Origin: Ridgeia piscesae
Taxonomy: Eukaryota; Annelida; Polychaeta; Sabellida; Siboglinidae
Direction: 5' to 3'
NCBI GenBank assembly: GCA_025642075.2
Contig: JAODUO010000060.1
Location: 1-64,000, forward strand
DNA length: 64,000 nucleotides
Position 1 is the stretch's first letter; each line of letters starts with the position of its first letter. The notes under the pieces are model-generated. The model saw nothing but the letters and a program-made list of their open reading frames with translations, had not been told where the DNA came from and searched no databases. This document shows, in pieces, positions 10,632 to 23,640 of the stretch. A program made the position numbers and the translations under genes.

Positions 10632-13600
10632 CTACAATGTGTGTTCGTGTCCTTCACACAGCATATCGTCCTTTGTGTACCCTGATGGTAGACGAATGTC
10701 AAAGATAATTGGTTTGTTGGTTGGCGTGATCTGCTTTGTACATGTACTTGCATTGATGTAGACTGTGTCGCGATACTTCGTTGTGCCATAGTCTGGAAAG
10801 AAGACAACATGCACTAAGTATGGCATGTGAATATGAGTAATTTTTTATTCCGTGTACTTATTGTACTGATTTATTTTATCTTATTTATTTACCAATTTTA
10901 GTACATAATATTATTGTAATTATATTGAGTCTTTAAACTTTAAAAATATATTACATGCTTATTTATTTAATATACTTATTTATTATACTTATTTATATTC
11001 TTAATTATTAATTTTACAAATTTTAGTGCTGTTTGTTCTTATTATAATAATTTTAATGTGTTTTACCAACTGTATCAGGATCACCAATCTTATCTTATTA
11101 CTGGCATTTTTATGTGTAACTGAAGAAATATTTCCATTTTTAATGTGATGTTTAAAACGGACAATAAAGTCTTTTAAATCTTGAATATCTGGTTGCATGT
11201 TTGTCAATAAACAACAAATCTGATGCCCCATTATTCAAGAATGTGTAATGTATTTGAAAATGGGTGCCTAACATTGACAATGACAATATAAAAAGTGTGT
11301 ATAATTGTACAGATATTATTAACGGGCCCATGCTGAACAAAATATTCAGTTGCAAAAAAGAAAACGGCAATACTAGTTTTCCCCTGAAAAACCCCACTTA
11401 CCTTCATGAATGTGTCCAAACACGTGATATTTTGGCATCACCATCCCGACCCGCTTGCGTAGGTCCAGGCAGCCGCCTTTATTTTCTGAGACACAGTTGT
11501 CACCTTGACCTGAGCACATAACAATGGCATGATGGAATATGTCAAAAATAAAACGATTGCAAACGTACATTATTATATAACACAATACTCACTCATCACT
11601 CACTCACTCAATTAAATCATAATTATCTCAAAAGAATGTATAAAAATTATTATGTAAAACGTATTTCTTTAGAGTTGTCCATAGTCCATGATGTACATAT
11701 TTATTGCCGAACATAGACTTAGCCTGGCTCCGTCGCTTCACAAGGTGCAATAGACTTGGCCGTGCCCAAGTTGCTCGCCATAATTAATAAAATGAAAAAA
11801 TGACCTATCCCCACAGATCCCACCACTCCATCCAATCACTGAGTCTCTTCTCTTCTTACTTGGCACCGCCATCGTTTAAGTTTTGCCTTCGCATAGCTCC
11901 GTATTTATCAGTTTTGTGAGCTGATATCATAATTTGTTTAAACGAAGTTACGGTTTATTGTTTTTCTTTTAACCTCTGCAATATAATGGGCTGTTTTCAG
12001 ACCACTTTTCAGTTGTATTTTTCTATTATTAGCCGTTTTTCGACTTCGCCATTTCTATTTGTAATGGCGACGACTCGCAAACAAGCCACTTCACGATGGA
12101 GAGTGCGGAAAGCATTTGGCGATCTCTCCCTCGAGACGCCTGGGTCACTTCCATTGATCTTGTGGATACCTATTTCCACATACCCATGCACAGAGGTTAC
12201 CGATTCCGGGCACTGCCGTTTGGCCTTTCTCCAGCACCTTGGGTATTCTCCAAGATTATGACAGAGATCAAATGCTGGTACACGTGATGGGCATCAATCT
12301 CTGTCTGTACCTGGATGACTGACTCATCTATTCACCATCTCACAACCAGTGCATCTGAGACACTGTACAAGTGCTCTATATCTGCCACACGATGGGCCTC
12401 CTCATTCACGACAAGAAGTTGGAAATGATCCCAAACAGAAATTCCTTTTCTGGGATACCAGTTCGACCCAGTTTCCTTCCAAGTCACTCCAACTCTGGAT
12501 CGATATCACAAAATCAAGCACTGATTTGCTCATTCCTGCTAAGCCAAGGAGGATGTGCTCATATGTGGCAGATCCTGCTCGGTCTCTTTGCGTCCACAGA
12601 AAAACTGGTTCCTCTGGGACGGCTGCACACCCACGAAGCCCAAGATTGCATCTCTCAACATTGGGATTTCAATGTTTTAACCAGCAACTTGTAGATACCT
12701 CTTTCCCCCACGGCGGAGGAAGATTTCCAATGGTGGAAATCAGCACACAATGTTCTGAGGGGAGCCCCAGTTACCCCGACAGAACCAGACACTCAGTTGT
12801 TCACGGATGCATCGAACATCGGCTGGGGACACATTGGAATGCATTGACGGTGTCCGGTGTATGGACAACAACCGAGAAAACACTTCACACCAATATACTC
12901 GAGCTAGAAGCCATACACAAAGCCATACTCCACTGGCTGTGGAAGCTTATGGGTCTGACGGTCCTGGTTGCGTCAGAAAACTCCACAACAAGCATGGCTG
13001 AACACGGTCAATACAGCTGTGCAGACGGACCAAGAAGCTACTCCTCATGTGTCAGGCCAACCTAATAGTGCTCCGGGCATGACACATCCCCGGGAGATTG
13101 AACGTCCTTGCGGACATTCTGTTACACCCTTCCCAGATGTCAGGTACAGAATGGTCTCTACATCCATCTGTCTTCCGAGCACTGACACGGGAATGGGGAA
13201 TCCCATTATTGGATCTGTTTGCAACAAGGTGGAATCACAAACTTCCACTATTTGTGTCCCCTGTTCCAAGTCCCTCAGCCATGGCAGTAGATGCTCTGTC
13301 AATGAGCTGGAATGCACTATGGGCATATGCATAGCCACCACCAGCTCTGTTACCAAAGGTGCTAGAGAAGGCCCAACAGGACCAGTATGAACCGATCTTC
13401 ACACTGGGCCCAGGCGATCTGGTTCCCACTATTCTTAGGATGTTGGTACAATCTCCACTCCGGATAACCAACATTCCTCGGTTACTAATCCAGCCTTGAG
13501 GTTAGATCCATCGAGATACGTCCAATCTCCAGCTACACGCGTGGAAGGTATCCCGGATACCCTCTGCAGCACAGACCGTTCGGTCGACGTTGCCTCCCGT

Positions 13601-16600
13601 GTCAGTAGACCCCAGCGAGAGTCTAGACACTCTGGCGATCTATGAGTCCAAGTGGAGGATCTTCACTGCTTCGTGTAACATACAACACATCAATCCACTC
13701 TCGGCTACTGAGAATGTAGTTTCGGATTTTCTTCTCCACCTTCACACGGAGAAACATTTGGCTATCTCGACCACTGCAGGCTGTCAGATGGCAATCGCCA
13801 ACACACTTCGTGCCATTTCCAGTGCGGAGGTAGGGAGGAATCCTGCACTGAAGTCGCTACTTCAAAATATCGAAATGGAATGGGCACCATCAACGTCATT
13901 TCCAGAGTAGAATCTCGCCTTAGTTTTGTCAGCATTCTCAGCAGTGAATGTTAATTGGGGAAGGACATAATCATGATTCAAAGTAAAGCACGCAGTGGCT
14001 CAGGGGTAGAGCTCTGCACTCTCAACTAAGACAACCCGGGTTCGAATCCTGTGCTGCGGTGTTAAACCTTGGGCACATTGCTTCAATTCACACACCTGTA
14101 TGAACAAGTACCTGGCTATAGACAGTGGTGGATATTTGTATGAGCAGCCTTCATGCATTAATTGTAGCCTGGCTGGATGCTTACCAGAGAACTCCAGATG
14201 GTGTCTTATTGAACAGGTCTACCAGGGAATAAAGCATAAAGAACTTCTAGAAATCCTGAGGACTGGATACTGTGCAATATATGAATTTACCTATAAATAG
14301 ATAACCAATTTCCCTGGCATTCGTTTTAAGGTACAATGGATACTGTTACTATGAAACAAAATTTTAGTGTGGAAAGCTACCGAGTGAATTTACCGAGTGG
14401 CGGACCATGCGTGACCAGAACATCGATGCCATCGGGGATGCGGTCCCATGTGGCTATACAATCCTCTTTTGTTTTCAGACTGAACCCCCAGTCACAGAAG
14501 TCTTCTGTCCTAAACAGAATACAGACAGTTTGTACCCACGTCACAGTGATGTCAATGTCATTTTCATTTAATCTGAATTTTTTTACTCTACATCATTTTT
14601 ACTAATTATTTTTGTTTGTGTTGTGTTGTGTATATTTTATGTGTGTGTATGTGGGTGGGTGGGTATGTGGGTATGTGTGTGTCCATGTGCAGTTATGTAT
14701 ACAGCTATTCATGTATGTAAACATAATAAAAAATTCTCAATTTAAAATTTTTCTTTTATTAATATGTATTCTCGTTAATAGATAATACTTTTAGTTTTAA
14801 CAATATATAACTAACTTTACTCATTCTTTGTTTTATCCAGTTTCCTTTTGCAGTTTTATGGTTGCTATATCAAATTTAAATTTTATACAATGCTTTAAGT
14901 ATTTTATGAAAATTGTGCTTTATAAGTAAAAAAAAAAGTTTATTCTATCTTAGATCCTGTGGTGTGCGTGCATGCATGAGTGCGTGCATGTGCACGTGAT
15001 TGATGTCGCTGTCAAAGAGAAAACAGATTCATAGTTCTCCAATGTTTTTTGTTTTGTGCCATCAAACTTTATTTTAAATGCAAGGAATGGTTCACACGGC
15101 ACCTAATAATGTGAAACCAGCAGCAACAATGAAAATGACAACCTGGAGAGTGAAAACCCACAGAACAATCTCAAATCACAGTGAAACCTGTACACTCTGT
15201 GAAAACAAGAACTGAGTGAAAACCTTGCAGCAATTCTTGTCTCAAAAACATACCTTTTCAAAATCCTAAAGACCAGCCATATTCTACATAAAATACTGTT
15301 CTGTCGCACTCATGTTAAACAAAACACAATAAAATACACTAGTCCAAAACTATGGAATGACATTGTGATGAAGAACCATTTAGAAAATTCAACATCTCTC
15401 AAAGTCTTTAAGAAAGCTTTCAAGGCACTTTTTCTTGATGGTTACTTGTTAACTGTAAATTGAGATTATGTGATATTACATTATTTAGTTTTTACACCAT
15501 AACACGTTATGTTCCACGTTAATACAATTATGTGAATAAGGAACTAACTGCAAAATTGCTTTTTCCCATCGTCTTCAATGTTATATATAATATTATATAT
15601 CAGTATGTTCTTTCATAATTTGTATGTTAACAACATAAAGGCAATAAAATTATTATTATATTTGCATTTGCAACTTACCAGGGACTGCCGTAGATTCTGA
15701 GTCCGCAGATTGTGACCTCGCTGTCTTCCAGGTATACACAGTTTGTAAGAAGTTCCTTCATACTGGACACACCTTTCTTCTCTAGGAAATCTTTTACAGC
15801 TATAGGATTTATGCGAATAGGGCAGTCGAGTTCAAGACGTTTTTCTTCAAGAGTCATGTAATGTGGATCAAATGAGAGTTCGTGGTTGCCGGCAATGACT
15901 ATCTTATGTCGGTATGGAAGCTTCCCTACAACAAAATATTTGTTTATGTCACAAAAAAGGTAAGTTCTTATACAGTGCAGTGCAGTATCCAGTCCTCAGG
16001 ATTGCTCAAATTGCTCGAATTCTGCTCGTAAAATATCCACCAGTATCTACAGCCAGGTACGCATTATATAGCTGATTGAACTGGAGCAATGCTGAGAGAA
16101 AAAAATTGCCTGCACAGGATTCAAATCCATGTTCTCTTAGTCGAGAGTCCAAAGCTATACCCCTGAACCACTGCTCTACAAAGTTAAAGCATGTTCTATT
16201 AGTTATATCTGCTTACAACACTTTACCCATGGCAGCCTGTTCAAGCAAACAACATAATGACTTAGTCAGGGAGTATTCAGCCATGTTGCACTGATTGCCC
16301 ACAACATTATTATTCAAATTAATCACTGATGAGACCAAGCTAGATCATGAAAACTAAATATGGTTCAAGTTTTTAATATATCACGTCTAAGTAGCACATA
16401 CCAACGGCTGCTAGAATAAAAGATTCTGGCTACTAGTGTATCATAGAACATAAAAGTAAACACAACAGTTGTCAACTCGATCTATAGTTGCACTGTTCAA
16501 TTCTTTGTAGCCTGCATTTCAACATCACACATCCAAGGCAGATCCAGGCAGACTTGTTGGCATGTGGTCTTGATTGTGTTCCCATTGCATGTCACATAAT

Positions 16601-19600
16601 CATTGTTTAGGATCTTTTTGATTGTTTTCCCATTGCATGTCTTGTAACCATTGTTTAGGATCTTTTTGATTGTTTTCCCATTGCATGTCACGTAATCATT
16701 GTTTAGGATCTTTTTGATTGTTTTCCCATTGCATGTCATGTAATCATTGTTTAGGATCTTTTTGATTGTTTTCCCATTGCATGTCATGTAATCATTGTTT
16801 AGGATCTTTTTGATTGTTTTCCCATTGCATGTTCTGTAACCATTGTTTAGGATCTGTTTGATTGTTTTCCCATTGCATGTCCTGTAACCATTGTTTAGGA
16901 TCTTTTTGATTGTTTTCCCATTGCATGTCCCGTAACCATTGTTTAGGATCTTTTTGATTGTTTTCCCATTGCATGTCATGTAACCGTTGTTTAGGATCTT
17001 TTTGATTGTTTTCCCATTGCATGTCCTGTAACCATTGTTTAGGATCTTTTTGATTGTTTTCCCATTGCATGTCCCGTAACCATTGTTTAGGATCTTTTTG
17101 ATTGTTTTCCCATTGCATGTCATGTAACCATTGTTTAGGATCTTTTTGATTGTTTTCCCATTGCATGTCCTGTAACCATTGTTTAGGATCTTTTTGATTG
17201 TTTTCCCATTGCATGTCACGTAACCGTTGTTTAGGATCTTTTTGATTGTTTTCCCATTGCATGTCCCGTAACCATTGTTTAGGATCTTTTTGATTGTGGT
17301 CCCATTGCATGTCACATAACCATTGTTTAGGACCTTTTTGATTGTGGTCCCATTACATGTCCCGTAACCGTTGTTTAGGATCTTTTTGATTGTGGTCCCA
17401 TTGCATGTCACGTAACCGTTGTTTAGGATCTTTTTGATTGTGGTTTACCATTGCATGTCACGTAACCGTTGTTTAGGATCTTTTTGATTGTGTTCACATT
17501 GCATGTCACATAACCGTTGTTTAGGATCTTTTTTATTGTGGTCCCATTGCATGTCACGTAACCGTTGTTTAGGATCTGTTTGATTGTGGTCCCATTGCAT
17601 GTCCCGTAACCATTGTTTAGGATCTGTTTGATTGTTTTCCCATTGCATGTCCTGTGACCATTGTTTAGGATCTTTTTGATTGTTTTCCCGTTGCATGTCA
17701 TGTAACCATTGTTTAGGATCTTTTTGATTGTTTTCCCATTGCATGTCACGTAACCATTGTTTAGGATCTTTTTGATTGTTTTCCCATTGCATGTTCTGTA
17801 ACCATTGTTTAGGATCTGTTTGATTGTTTTCCCATTGCATGTCCTGTAACCATTGTTTAGGATCTTTTTGATTGTGTTCCCATTGCATGTCACGTAACCA
17901 TTGTTTAGGATCTTTTTGATTGTTTTCCCATTGCATGTCCCGTAACCGTTGTTTAGGATCTTTTTGATTGTTTTCCCATTGCATGTCCTGTAACCGTTGT
18001 TTAGGATCTTTTTGATTGTTTTCCCATTGCATGTCCTGTAACCATTGTTTAGGATCTTTTTGATTGTTTTCCCATTGCATGTCCCGTAACCATTGTTTAG
18101 GATCTTTTTGATTGTTTTCCCATTGCATGTCATGTAACCATTGTTTAGGATCTTTTTGATTGTTTTCCCATTGCATGTCACGTAACCGTTGTTTAGGATC
18201 TTTTTGATTGTTTTCCCATTGCGTGTCACGTAACCGTTGTTTAGGATCTTTTTGATTGTTTTCCCATTGCATGTCTTGTAACCATTGTTTAGGATCTTTT
18301 TGATTGTGTTCCCATTGCATGTCACGTAACCATTGTTTAGGATCTTTTTGATTGTTTTCCCATTGCATGTCCCGTAACCATTGTTTAGGATCTTTTTGAT
18401 TGTTTTCCCATTGCATGTCATGTAACCATTGTTTAGGATCTTTTTGATTGTTTTCCCATTGCATGTCCTGTAACCATTGTTTAGGATCTTTTTGATTGTT
18501 TTCCCATTGCATGTCCCGTAACCATTGTTTAGGATCTTTTTGATTGTTTTCCCATTGCATGTCATGTAACCATTGTTTAGGATCTTTTTGATTGTTTTCC
18601 CATTGCATGTCCTGTAACCATTGTTTAGGATCTTTTTGATTGTTTTCCCATTGCATGTCACGTAACCATTGTTTAGGATCTTTTTGATTGTTTTCCCATT
18701 GCATGTCCCGTAACCATTGTTTAGGATCTTTTTGATTGTGGTCCCATTGCATGTCACATAACCATTGTTTAGGACCTTTTGATTGTGGTCCCATTACATG
18801 TCCCGTAACCATTGTTTAGGATCTTTTTGATTGTGGTCCCATTGCATGTCACGTAACCGTTGTTTAGGATCTTTTTGATTGTGTTCACATTGCATGTCAC
18901 GTAACTCGTTGTTTAGGATCTTTTTGATTGTGTTCACATTGCATGTCACATAACCGTTGTTTAGGATCTTTTTTATTGTGGTCCCATTGCATGTCACGTA
19001 ACCGTTGTTTAGGATCTGTTTGATTGTGGTCCCATTGCATGTCCCGTAACCATTGTTTAGGATCTTTTTGATTGTGTTCCCATTGCATGTCCTGTAACCA
19101 TTGTTTAGGATCTTTTTGATTGTTTTCCCATTGCATGTCATGTAACCATTGTTTAGGATCTTTTTGATTGTTTTCCCATTGCATGTCACGTAACCATTGT
19201 TTAGGATCTTTTTGATTGTTTTCCCATTGCATGTTCTGTAACCATTGTTTAGGATCTGTTTGATTGTTTTCCCATTGCATGTCCTGTAACCATTGTTTAG
19301 GATCTTTTTGATTGTGTTCCCATTGCATGTCACGTAACCATTGTTTAGGATCTTTTTGATTGTTTTCCCATTGCATGTCCCGTAACCATTGTTTAGGATC
19401 TTTTTGATTGTGGTCCCATTGCATGTCACGTAACCATTGTTTAGGATCTTTTTGATTGTGGCCCCATTGCATGTCCTGTAACCATTGTTTAGGATCTTTT
19501 TGATTGTGTTCCCATTGCATGTCCCGTAACCATTGTTTAGGATCTTTTTGATTGTTTTCCCATTGCATGTCATGTAACCATTGTTTAGGATCTTTTTGAT

Positions 19601-21075
19601 TGTTTTCCCATTGCATGTCCTGTAACCATTGTTTAGGATCTTTTTGATTGTTTTCCCATTGCATGTCACGTAACCGTTGTTTAGGATCTTTTTGATTGTT
19701 TTCCCATTGCATGTCATGTAACCATTGTTTAGGATCTTTTTGATTGTGTTCCCATTGCATGTCACGTAACCATTGTTTAGGATCTTTTTGATTGTGTTCC
19801 CATTGCATGTCCCGTAACCATTGTTTAGGATCTTTTTGATTGTGGTCCCATTGCATGTCACGTAACCGTTGTTTAGGATCTTTTTGATTGTGTTCACATT
19901 GCATGTCACGTAACCGTTGTTTAGGATCTTTTTGATTGTGTTCACATTGCATGTCACATAACCGTTGTTTAGGATCTTTTTTATTGTGGTCCCATTGCAT
20001 GTCACGTAACCGTTGTTTAGGATCTGTTTGATTGTGGTCCCATTGCATGTCACATAACCATTGTTTAGGATCTTTTTGTTGTGGTCCCATTGCATGTCCC
20101 GTAACCATTGTTTAGGATCTGTTTGATTGTTTTCCCATTGCATGTCCTGTGACCATTGTTTAGGATCTTTTTGATTGTTTTCCCATTGCATGTCATGTAA
20201 CCATTGTTTAGGATCTTTTTGATTGTTTTCCCATTGCATGTCACGTAACCATTGTTTAGGATCTGTTTGATTTTTTTCCCATTGCATGTCACGTAACCAT
20301 TGTTTAGGATCTTTTTGATTGTGGTCCCATTGCATGTCACGTAACCATTGATTGTGGTCCCATTGCATGTCACGTAACCATTGTTTAGGATCTTTTGATT
20401 GTGGTCCCATTGCATGTCACGTAACCATTGTTTAGGATCTTTTTGATTGTGGTCCCATTGCATGTCACGTAACCATTATTTAGGATCCTTTTGATTGTGG
20501 TCCCATTGCATGTCACGTAACCATTGTTTAGGATCTTTTTGATTGTGGTCCCATTGCATGTCACGTAGCCATTGTTTAGGATCTTTTTGATTGTGGTCCC
20601 ATTGCATGTCACGTAACCATTGTTTAGGATCTTTTTGATTGTGGTCCCATTGCATGTCACGTAACCATTGTTTAGGTTAGACAAATCTTAAGTTACGGCT
20701 GCGTAAGATATTCAGCACTACCCCGTCTTCCAATATCATGATTTGACAACATACTACATAGTAGTAAGGCCATATCACTAAAATTTGGGGAGATTCAAGA
20801 GGTGCAATTTAAGGTATTGGGCCTCACTTGACTGCCCCCTCCAGATCCACCCCCTGCATGTACCCACCAAGAAATGCGTTAAACTGCATGACCTCATTGG
20901 GAGTTCCTGTGTTTGTGAAGTCCCCCGCATGTATCAGGACGTCTCCCGGTGGGAGATCCGTCCGTATCTTCTCTGCTTGTGCGTGCGTGTCCGAGATGCA
21001 CACAAACCGGACCCGGTCACTGTACAAGGGAGTGTGCAGTGGCAATGTATCCATGACAACTTCTTGTGGCGCCAC
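10632..21075 (-). CDS. MPPED: MPPED1/2-like metallophosphoesterase, gene A
   Basis: This is a calcineurin-like metallophosphoesterase of the MPPED (UPF0046) family; vertebrate members are reported to act on cyclic nucleotides with metal ions. Exons in reading order are 20,868-21,075, 15,679-15,925, 14,394-14,509, 11,402-11,509 and 10,632-10,792 (stop). All phases join, giving 840 nt. Metal-site motifs appear in order: CISDTH, HAGDF, AGNHE, VTHGPPLG and FGHIHEG, followed by the family ending YINASTCTKQITPTNKP and IIFD. The 5' exon is taken from the acceptor GATAG; the true start is uncertain (an ATG gives MDTLPLHTP, or there is an unseen upstream exon). The C-terminus is a little longer than in vertebrates. 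Intron 1 carries a 4.1-kb minisatellite and a SINE, intron 2 a LINE tail, and intron 3 a DIRS relic and a SINE. Gene B is a tandem paralogue. Confidence 0.9.
10793..11401. other. Intron 4 of MPPED gene A, AT-rich
   Basis: Very AT-rich sequence lies at about 10,850-11,030, with many TTATTTA motifs. Nothing recognisable as a gene is present. Confidence 0.6.
12070..13960 (+). mobile_element. Decayed DIRS-like (tyrosine recombinase) retrotransposon fragment
   Basis: Broken frames on the plus strand give, in order, reverse transcriptase, RNase H and recombinase pieces. The RT pieces are WVTSIDLVDTYFHIP with FRALPFGLSPAPWVFSK near 12,140-12,270, then the active-site box LYLDD followed by a stop in place of Trp near 12,310. 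RNase H gives LFTDASNIGWG and TNILELEAIHKAI near 12,795-12,940. Then come WGIPLLDLFATRWNHKLP and VSPVPSPSAMAVDALS near 13,190-13,310. The start of a tyrosine recombinase follows (YESKWRIF, VSDFLLHLH, WNLALVLSAFSAVN) up to about 13,955. This RT, RH, then YR order is typical of DIRS elements. The residues usually found between HIPMHRG and FRALPFGL are missing, and the catalytic half of the recombinase is absent. It lies in intron 3 of MPPED gene A, opposite to its transcription. Confidence 0.8.
13987..14297 (+). mobile_element. tRNA-derived SINE, copy 2
   Basis: The same family as the element at 8,166: GTGGCTCAGGGGTAGAGCTC, then GGGTTCGAATCCTGTG (a near-perfect box B), the CTGCGGTGTTAAACCTTGGGC body and the GAGGACTGGATACTG tail. 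It sits about 30 bp beyond the DIRS fragment, in intron 3 of MPPED gene A. Confidence 0.88.
15225..15465 (+). mobile_element. 3' remnant of a non-LTR retrotransposon RT ORF
   Basis: A plus-strand frame reads NTIKYTSPKLWNDIV, then STSLKVFKKAFKALFLDGY and a stop. This pattern (G/SPKLWN..L, then S...FKK.LK..LL) is the usual C-terminal end of jockey/CR1-type reverse transcriptase ORFs. The RT core is absent. It lies in intron 2 of MPPED gene A. Confidence 0.6.
15958..16184 (-). mobile_element. tRNA-derived SINE, copy 3 (minus strand)
   Basis: Read on the minus strand it begins GTAGAGCAGTGGTTCAGGGG, has a mutated box B (GGATTTGAATCCTG) and ends with the shared GATACTGCACTGC and TAAGAACTTACC tail. 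The middle is shortened relative to copies 1 and 2. It lies only about 30 bp upstream of exon 2 of MPPED gene A. Confidence 0.82.
16565..20672. repeat. 48-bp minisatellite, ~4.1 kb, MPPED gene A intron 1
   Basis: There are about 85 tandem units of 48 bp containing TTGTTTAGGATCTTTTTGAT, TGTTTTCCCATTGCATGTCA and CGTAACCA. Variable sites define unit types: TTTTCCC versus GGTCCC versus TTCACA, and CACG/CCTG/CCCG/CATG. Units from about 20,280 to 20,672 are nearly uniform (GGTCCC, CACG). The right edge lies about 195 bp from the donor of exon 1. Two minus-strand frames stay open through the array because 48 is divisible by 3. Their translations (RDMQWENNQKDPKQWL and ILNNGYVTCNGKTIKK) are not accepted as proteins. 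Confidence 0.98.
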
Positions 21076-22927
21076 CTATCCACAGGACCAAACATTTGCA
21101 TTTGTTCGCTACACTGAATTGTTATATGAATCAATGAAATTTATTTCAACAGCAATACATTATATCACACACTGCACTGCATACAATACAAATTGTTGAA
21201 AACGGGTAAAAAAAGTGCAATACTTATAATAATGTTTACCCTTATAATTGCTGAACTAAGTTCGTAATGCATTTAAAAAGAGAGTGCAATAAAAAGGTGC
21301 CATAACTCTACTTACCTGTATATAATCATATATTATCTGATCGAAAGAAAATACTGGAACATTTAGTAATGAAAAAACTTAAATAACAATAAGCAATCTG
21401 AACATTTATCTAAATTATCTTATTTATGCAACGTTTTGGCAACAACATTATAAGACTCCAACACATAACTGTTCAATAGTTTATCTGTATAACAGTTTTT
21501 AACATTTCTACAAGTAATCAGTGAACTAAGAACGCAATTAACAGTACTGACATAGAATCTGTCATAATTAAAATAGGAAGCACACATTCTGAGCACATGC
21601 ACCAAGGAATTGTGAAACCTAGTAAACATGATTGTACTAACTAATTAGCATGACGCACTCCTAATTCTGTTAACTGTGTACTGAATCACTGAATGCACAA
21701 AATCTTGAACAAAAAAGATAATGGGTCTCCCTGGCAAACTGGTTTTGCAATGAATAAGATATAAACTTAGCATGTGGTTTTACTGCCAGGTCTACATATC
21801 AGGATATTAAAACCAATTCCGTGAGGATAGGATCATTGGATTTCAATCATAAGTACACATACAATATGTATATATATACATATATTATGTAGACCTAACT
21901 AGGCTACTGAATTTACGTACTCAAACAATCCCAAGAACCCACCGGGCACTGGCCAAGGTACACAATCCAGTTGAAGAAACTCATGCAGTTTGTGCCATCA
22001 GCCAGGGAAACTTTTAACACCTATCAGATTGCAAAAGAGCACACAATGAGATGAGAAAAACGTGGACGTTATGTGTTGATGTTGTGTTCCCCATATATAG
22101 TTGCTTTAAATCGTATTTTATGTTGTACTTTTTTATTTCACGTATTTTGTATACATATACCAATTTTTTCCCGAAAAAAACCAATATATATATATATATA
22201 TATATTGTAATGCACGTCGCATGACCCGGTGCCCTTCCTATTATATTTAACGGGCCTATATTTAAACCGGCAAAAACAAGTTCAACACCGATCGTAGGCG
22301 TGGCAACAACACGGCCACTATAGTGACGAACTGTAATGTTAGATTCCAACCGCCAACCCCCGTGTTTATTGTGCCTATCATAAACATGTGATGAATTCGA
22401 AAAGTTACCAAAGCAATTCAACTTTATCACTGGCGAATTGATACGTCTATTCCGTAGGCCGGTAGGGTAGACGTAGTCGTAGACGTAGAGATAAACAAGT
22501 GTACCTGACATACCAGTCGATAACGAAAGCGATCCAGCGAAGCGATTTTTAATTCTTATACCCCTATTTTAACACTATAATCAGGTGAGGGTAACCTTTC
22601 GATCTGTATAAATCAAATTTGATTAATTGAAGCAAACACGCAAGTTCACTTACTTCCTGGTGCAGATTCGCCGTTTCGCGTTGGAATGTTTACAAAACAA
22701 CATATACTGTGCTGCAACCTAGCCGGAACTCTATGTACCATAATCGAGGACGAATCACGTTTTAATTTGTCGTAAATGCAACAGATGGCGCCTTCGATCG
22801 TCGAAGAAACGCTGGCTATCCATCGTCTTTATTCATTTCGCGAGCCAAGACTCGTACAATGCACATATCAAACACAATCTATAAATTATCTTCGAATGTA
22901 GTGATCCGATTTCTTGGTTCATTTTAT
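21076..22927. other. Region upstream of MPPED gene A exon 1
   Basis: This stretch should contain the 5' end of gene A. No upstream exon can be assigned. A TA run lies near 22,189-22,205. The part at 22,660-22,850 is richer in CpG, including CAGATGGCGCC, and would suit a promoter, but nothing proves it. Confidence 0.35.
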
Positions 22928-23032
22928 TTAGTAAATGATTTACCTCTCAAGAAACTTTTATGTTTTCTCCGTATTGTTCAAACTATATTATGGAGAAAAC
23001 AAGTTTCTTGAGAGATAAATAATTTACTAGTA
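22891..23032 (+). mobile_element. MITE-like element with inverted repeats, copy 1
   Basis: The arms GTAAATGATTTACCTCTCAA and GAAACTTTTATGTTTTCTCC are answered by GGAGAAAACAAGTTTCTTGA and GAGATAAATAATTTAC after a short loop. A flank on the left (TCGAATGTAGTGATCCGATT) is also present, inverted, beside copy 2 at 58,467-58,635, so the element extends beyond the hairpin. There is no coding capacity. Confidence 0.75.
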
Positions 23033-23634
23033 AATACGCTTTAATTTACCTCTTTGAACTTTTAGTAATGAGGTGGCAATGATTTTTCCAGTGTAACCCA
23101 GTGTTTCACTAAAGTTTAGCTTGGACAATTAATGAGAATTAAATCAGCCCCATTACAGTTACCAAGATCTTGCTAATGAGATCCACTATTATAGTTTCTA
23201 CCCTGCACCCTGCTCCAAGTTACATTCTGTAGGACTGCTAAATAGAATACATAATTATAAATGAGCTGAGTGAGTTGTAAAGGAAAATATTTTATAACAA
23301 GAAATACAAAAGAACATATACCAGCTGGTATATAATATTACATTACATACGCACTTTCTAAAGGAAGTGTGGCTCCTGTCTTTGAATTTATTTGTTATTG
23401 TGCTGTCATGTTATACACTATAAATTACATCTATATAAACCCACATATGGTTTAATGAAGCAGAACAAAGTTTAGAATTGAACTGCTCAATGTTGATAAT
23501 AATCGCCATGCTGTCATTCAAATCGCCGCGTTGTCACTCAAATTCCCAAATAGTGAGCTTGGGTAATTCTGAGGAAGTTGAGTACCCACCAGGGGCGGAG
23601 CTACAAATGTCAATACTGTGCAGTCAGTATGGCT

Positions 23635-23640
23635 TTTATT
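23635..23640 (-). promoter_or_regulatory. Candidate polyadenylation signal of MPPED gene B
   Basis: AATAAA on the minus strand lies about 190 bases downstream of the gene B stop codon. Confidence 0.5.

Noticed and set aside
16497..20684. Very long minus-strand open frames (up to 538 codons) in the 48-bp array, resembling repetitive proteins
   Set aside because: The period is divisible by 3 and the unit lacks stops in two frames, so openness is automatic. Two frames are open at once, frames shift at unit indels, and the array lies inside a clear intron.
20672..20900. 48-bp array of MPPED gene A as donor-derived
   Set aside because: The unit's GGTTACGTGACATGCAATGG weakly resembles the exon 1 donor GGTGGGTACATGCAGGGGG, but the array starts about 195 bp away and the match is too loose.
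22014..22511. 165-codon minus-strand frame upstream of MPPED gene A
   Set aside because: It contains a translated TA microsatellite and no domain. It is more likely 5' flanking or UTR sequence.
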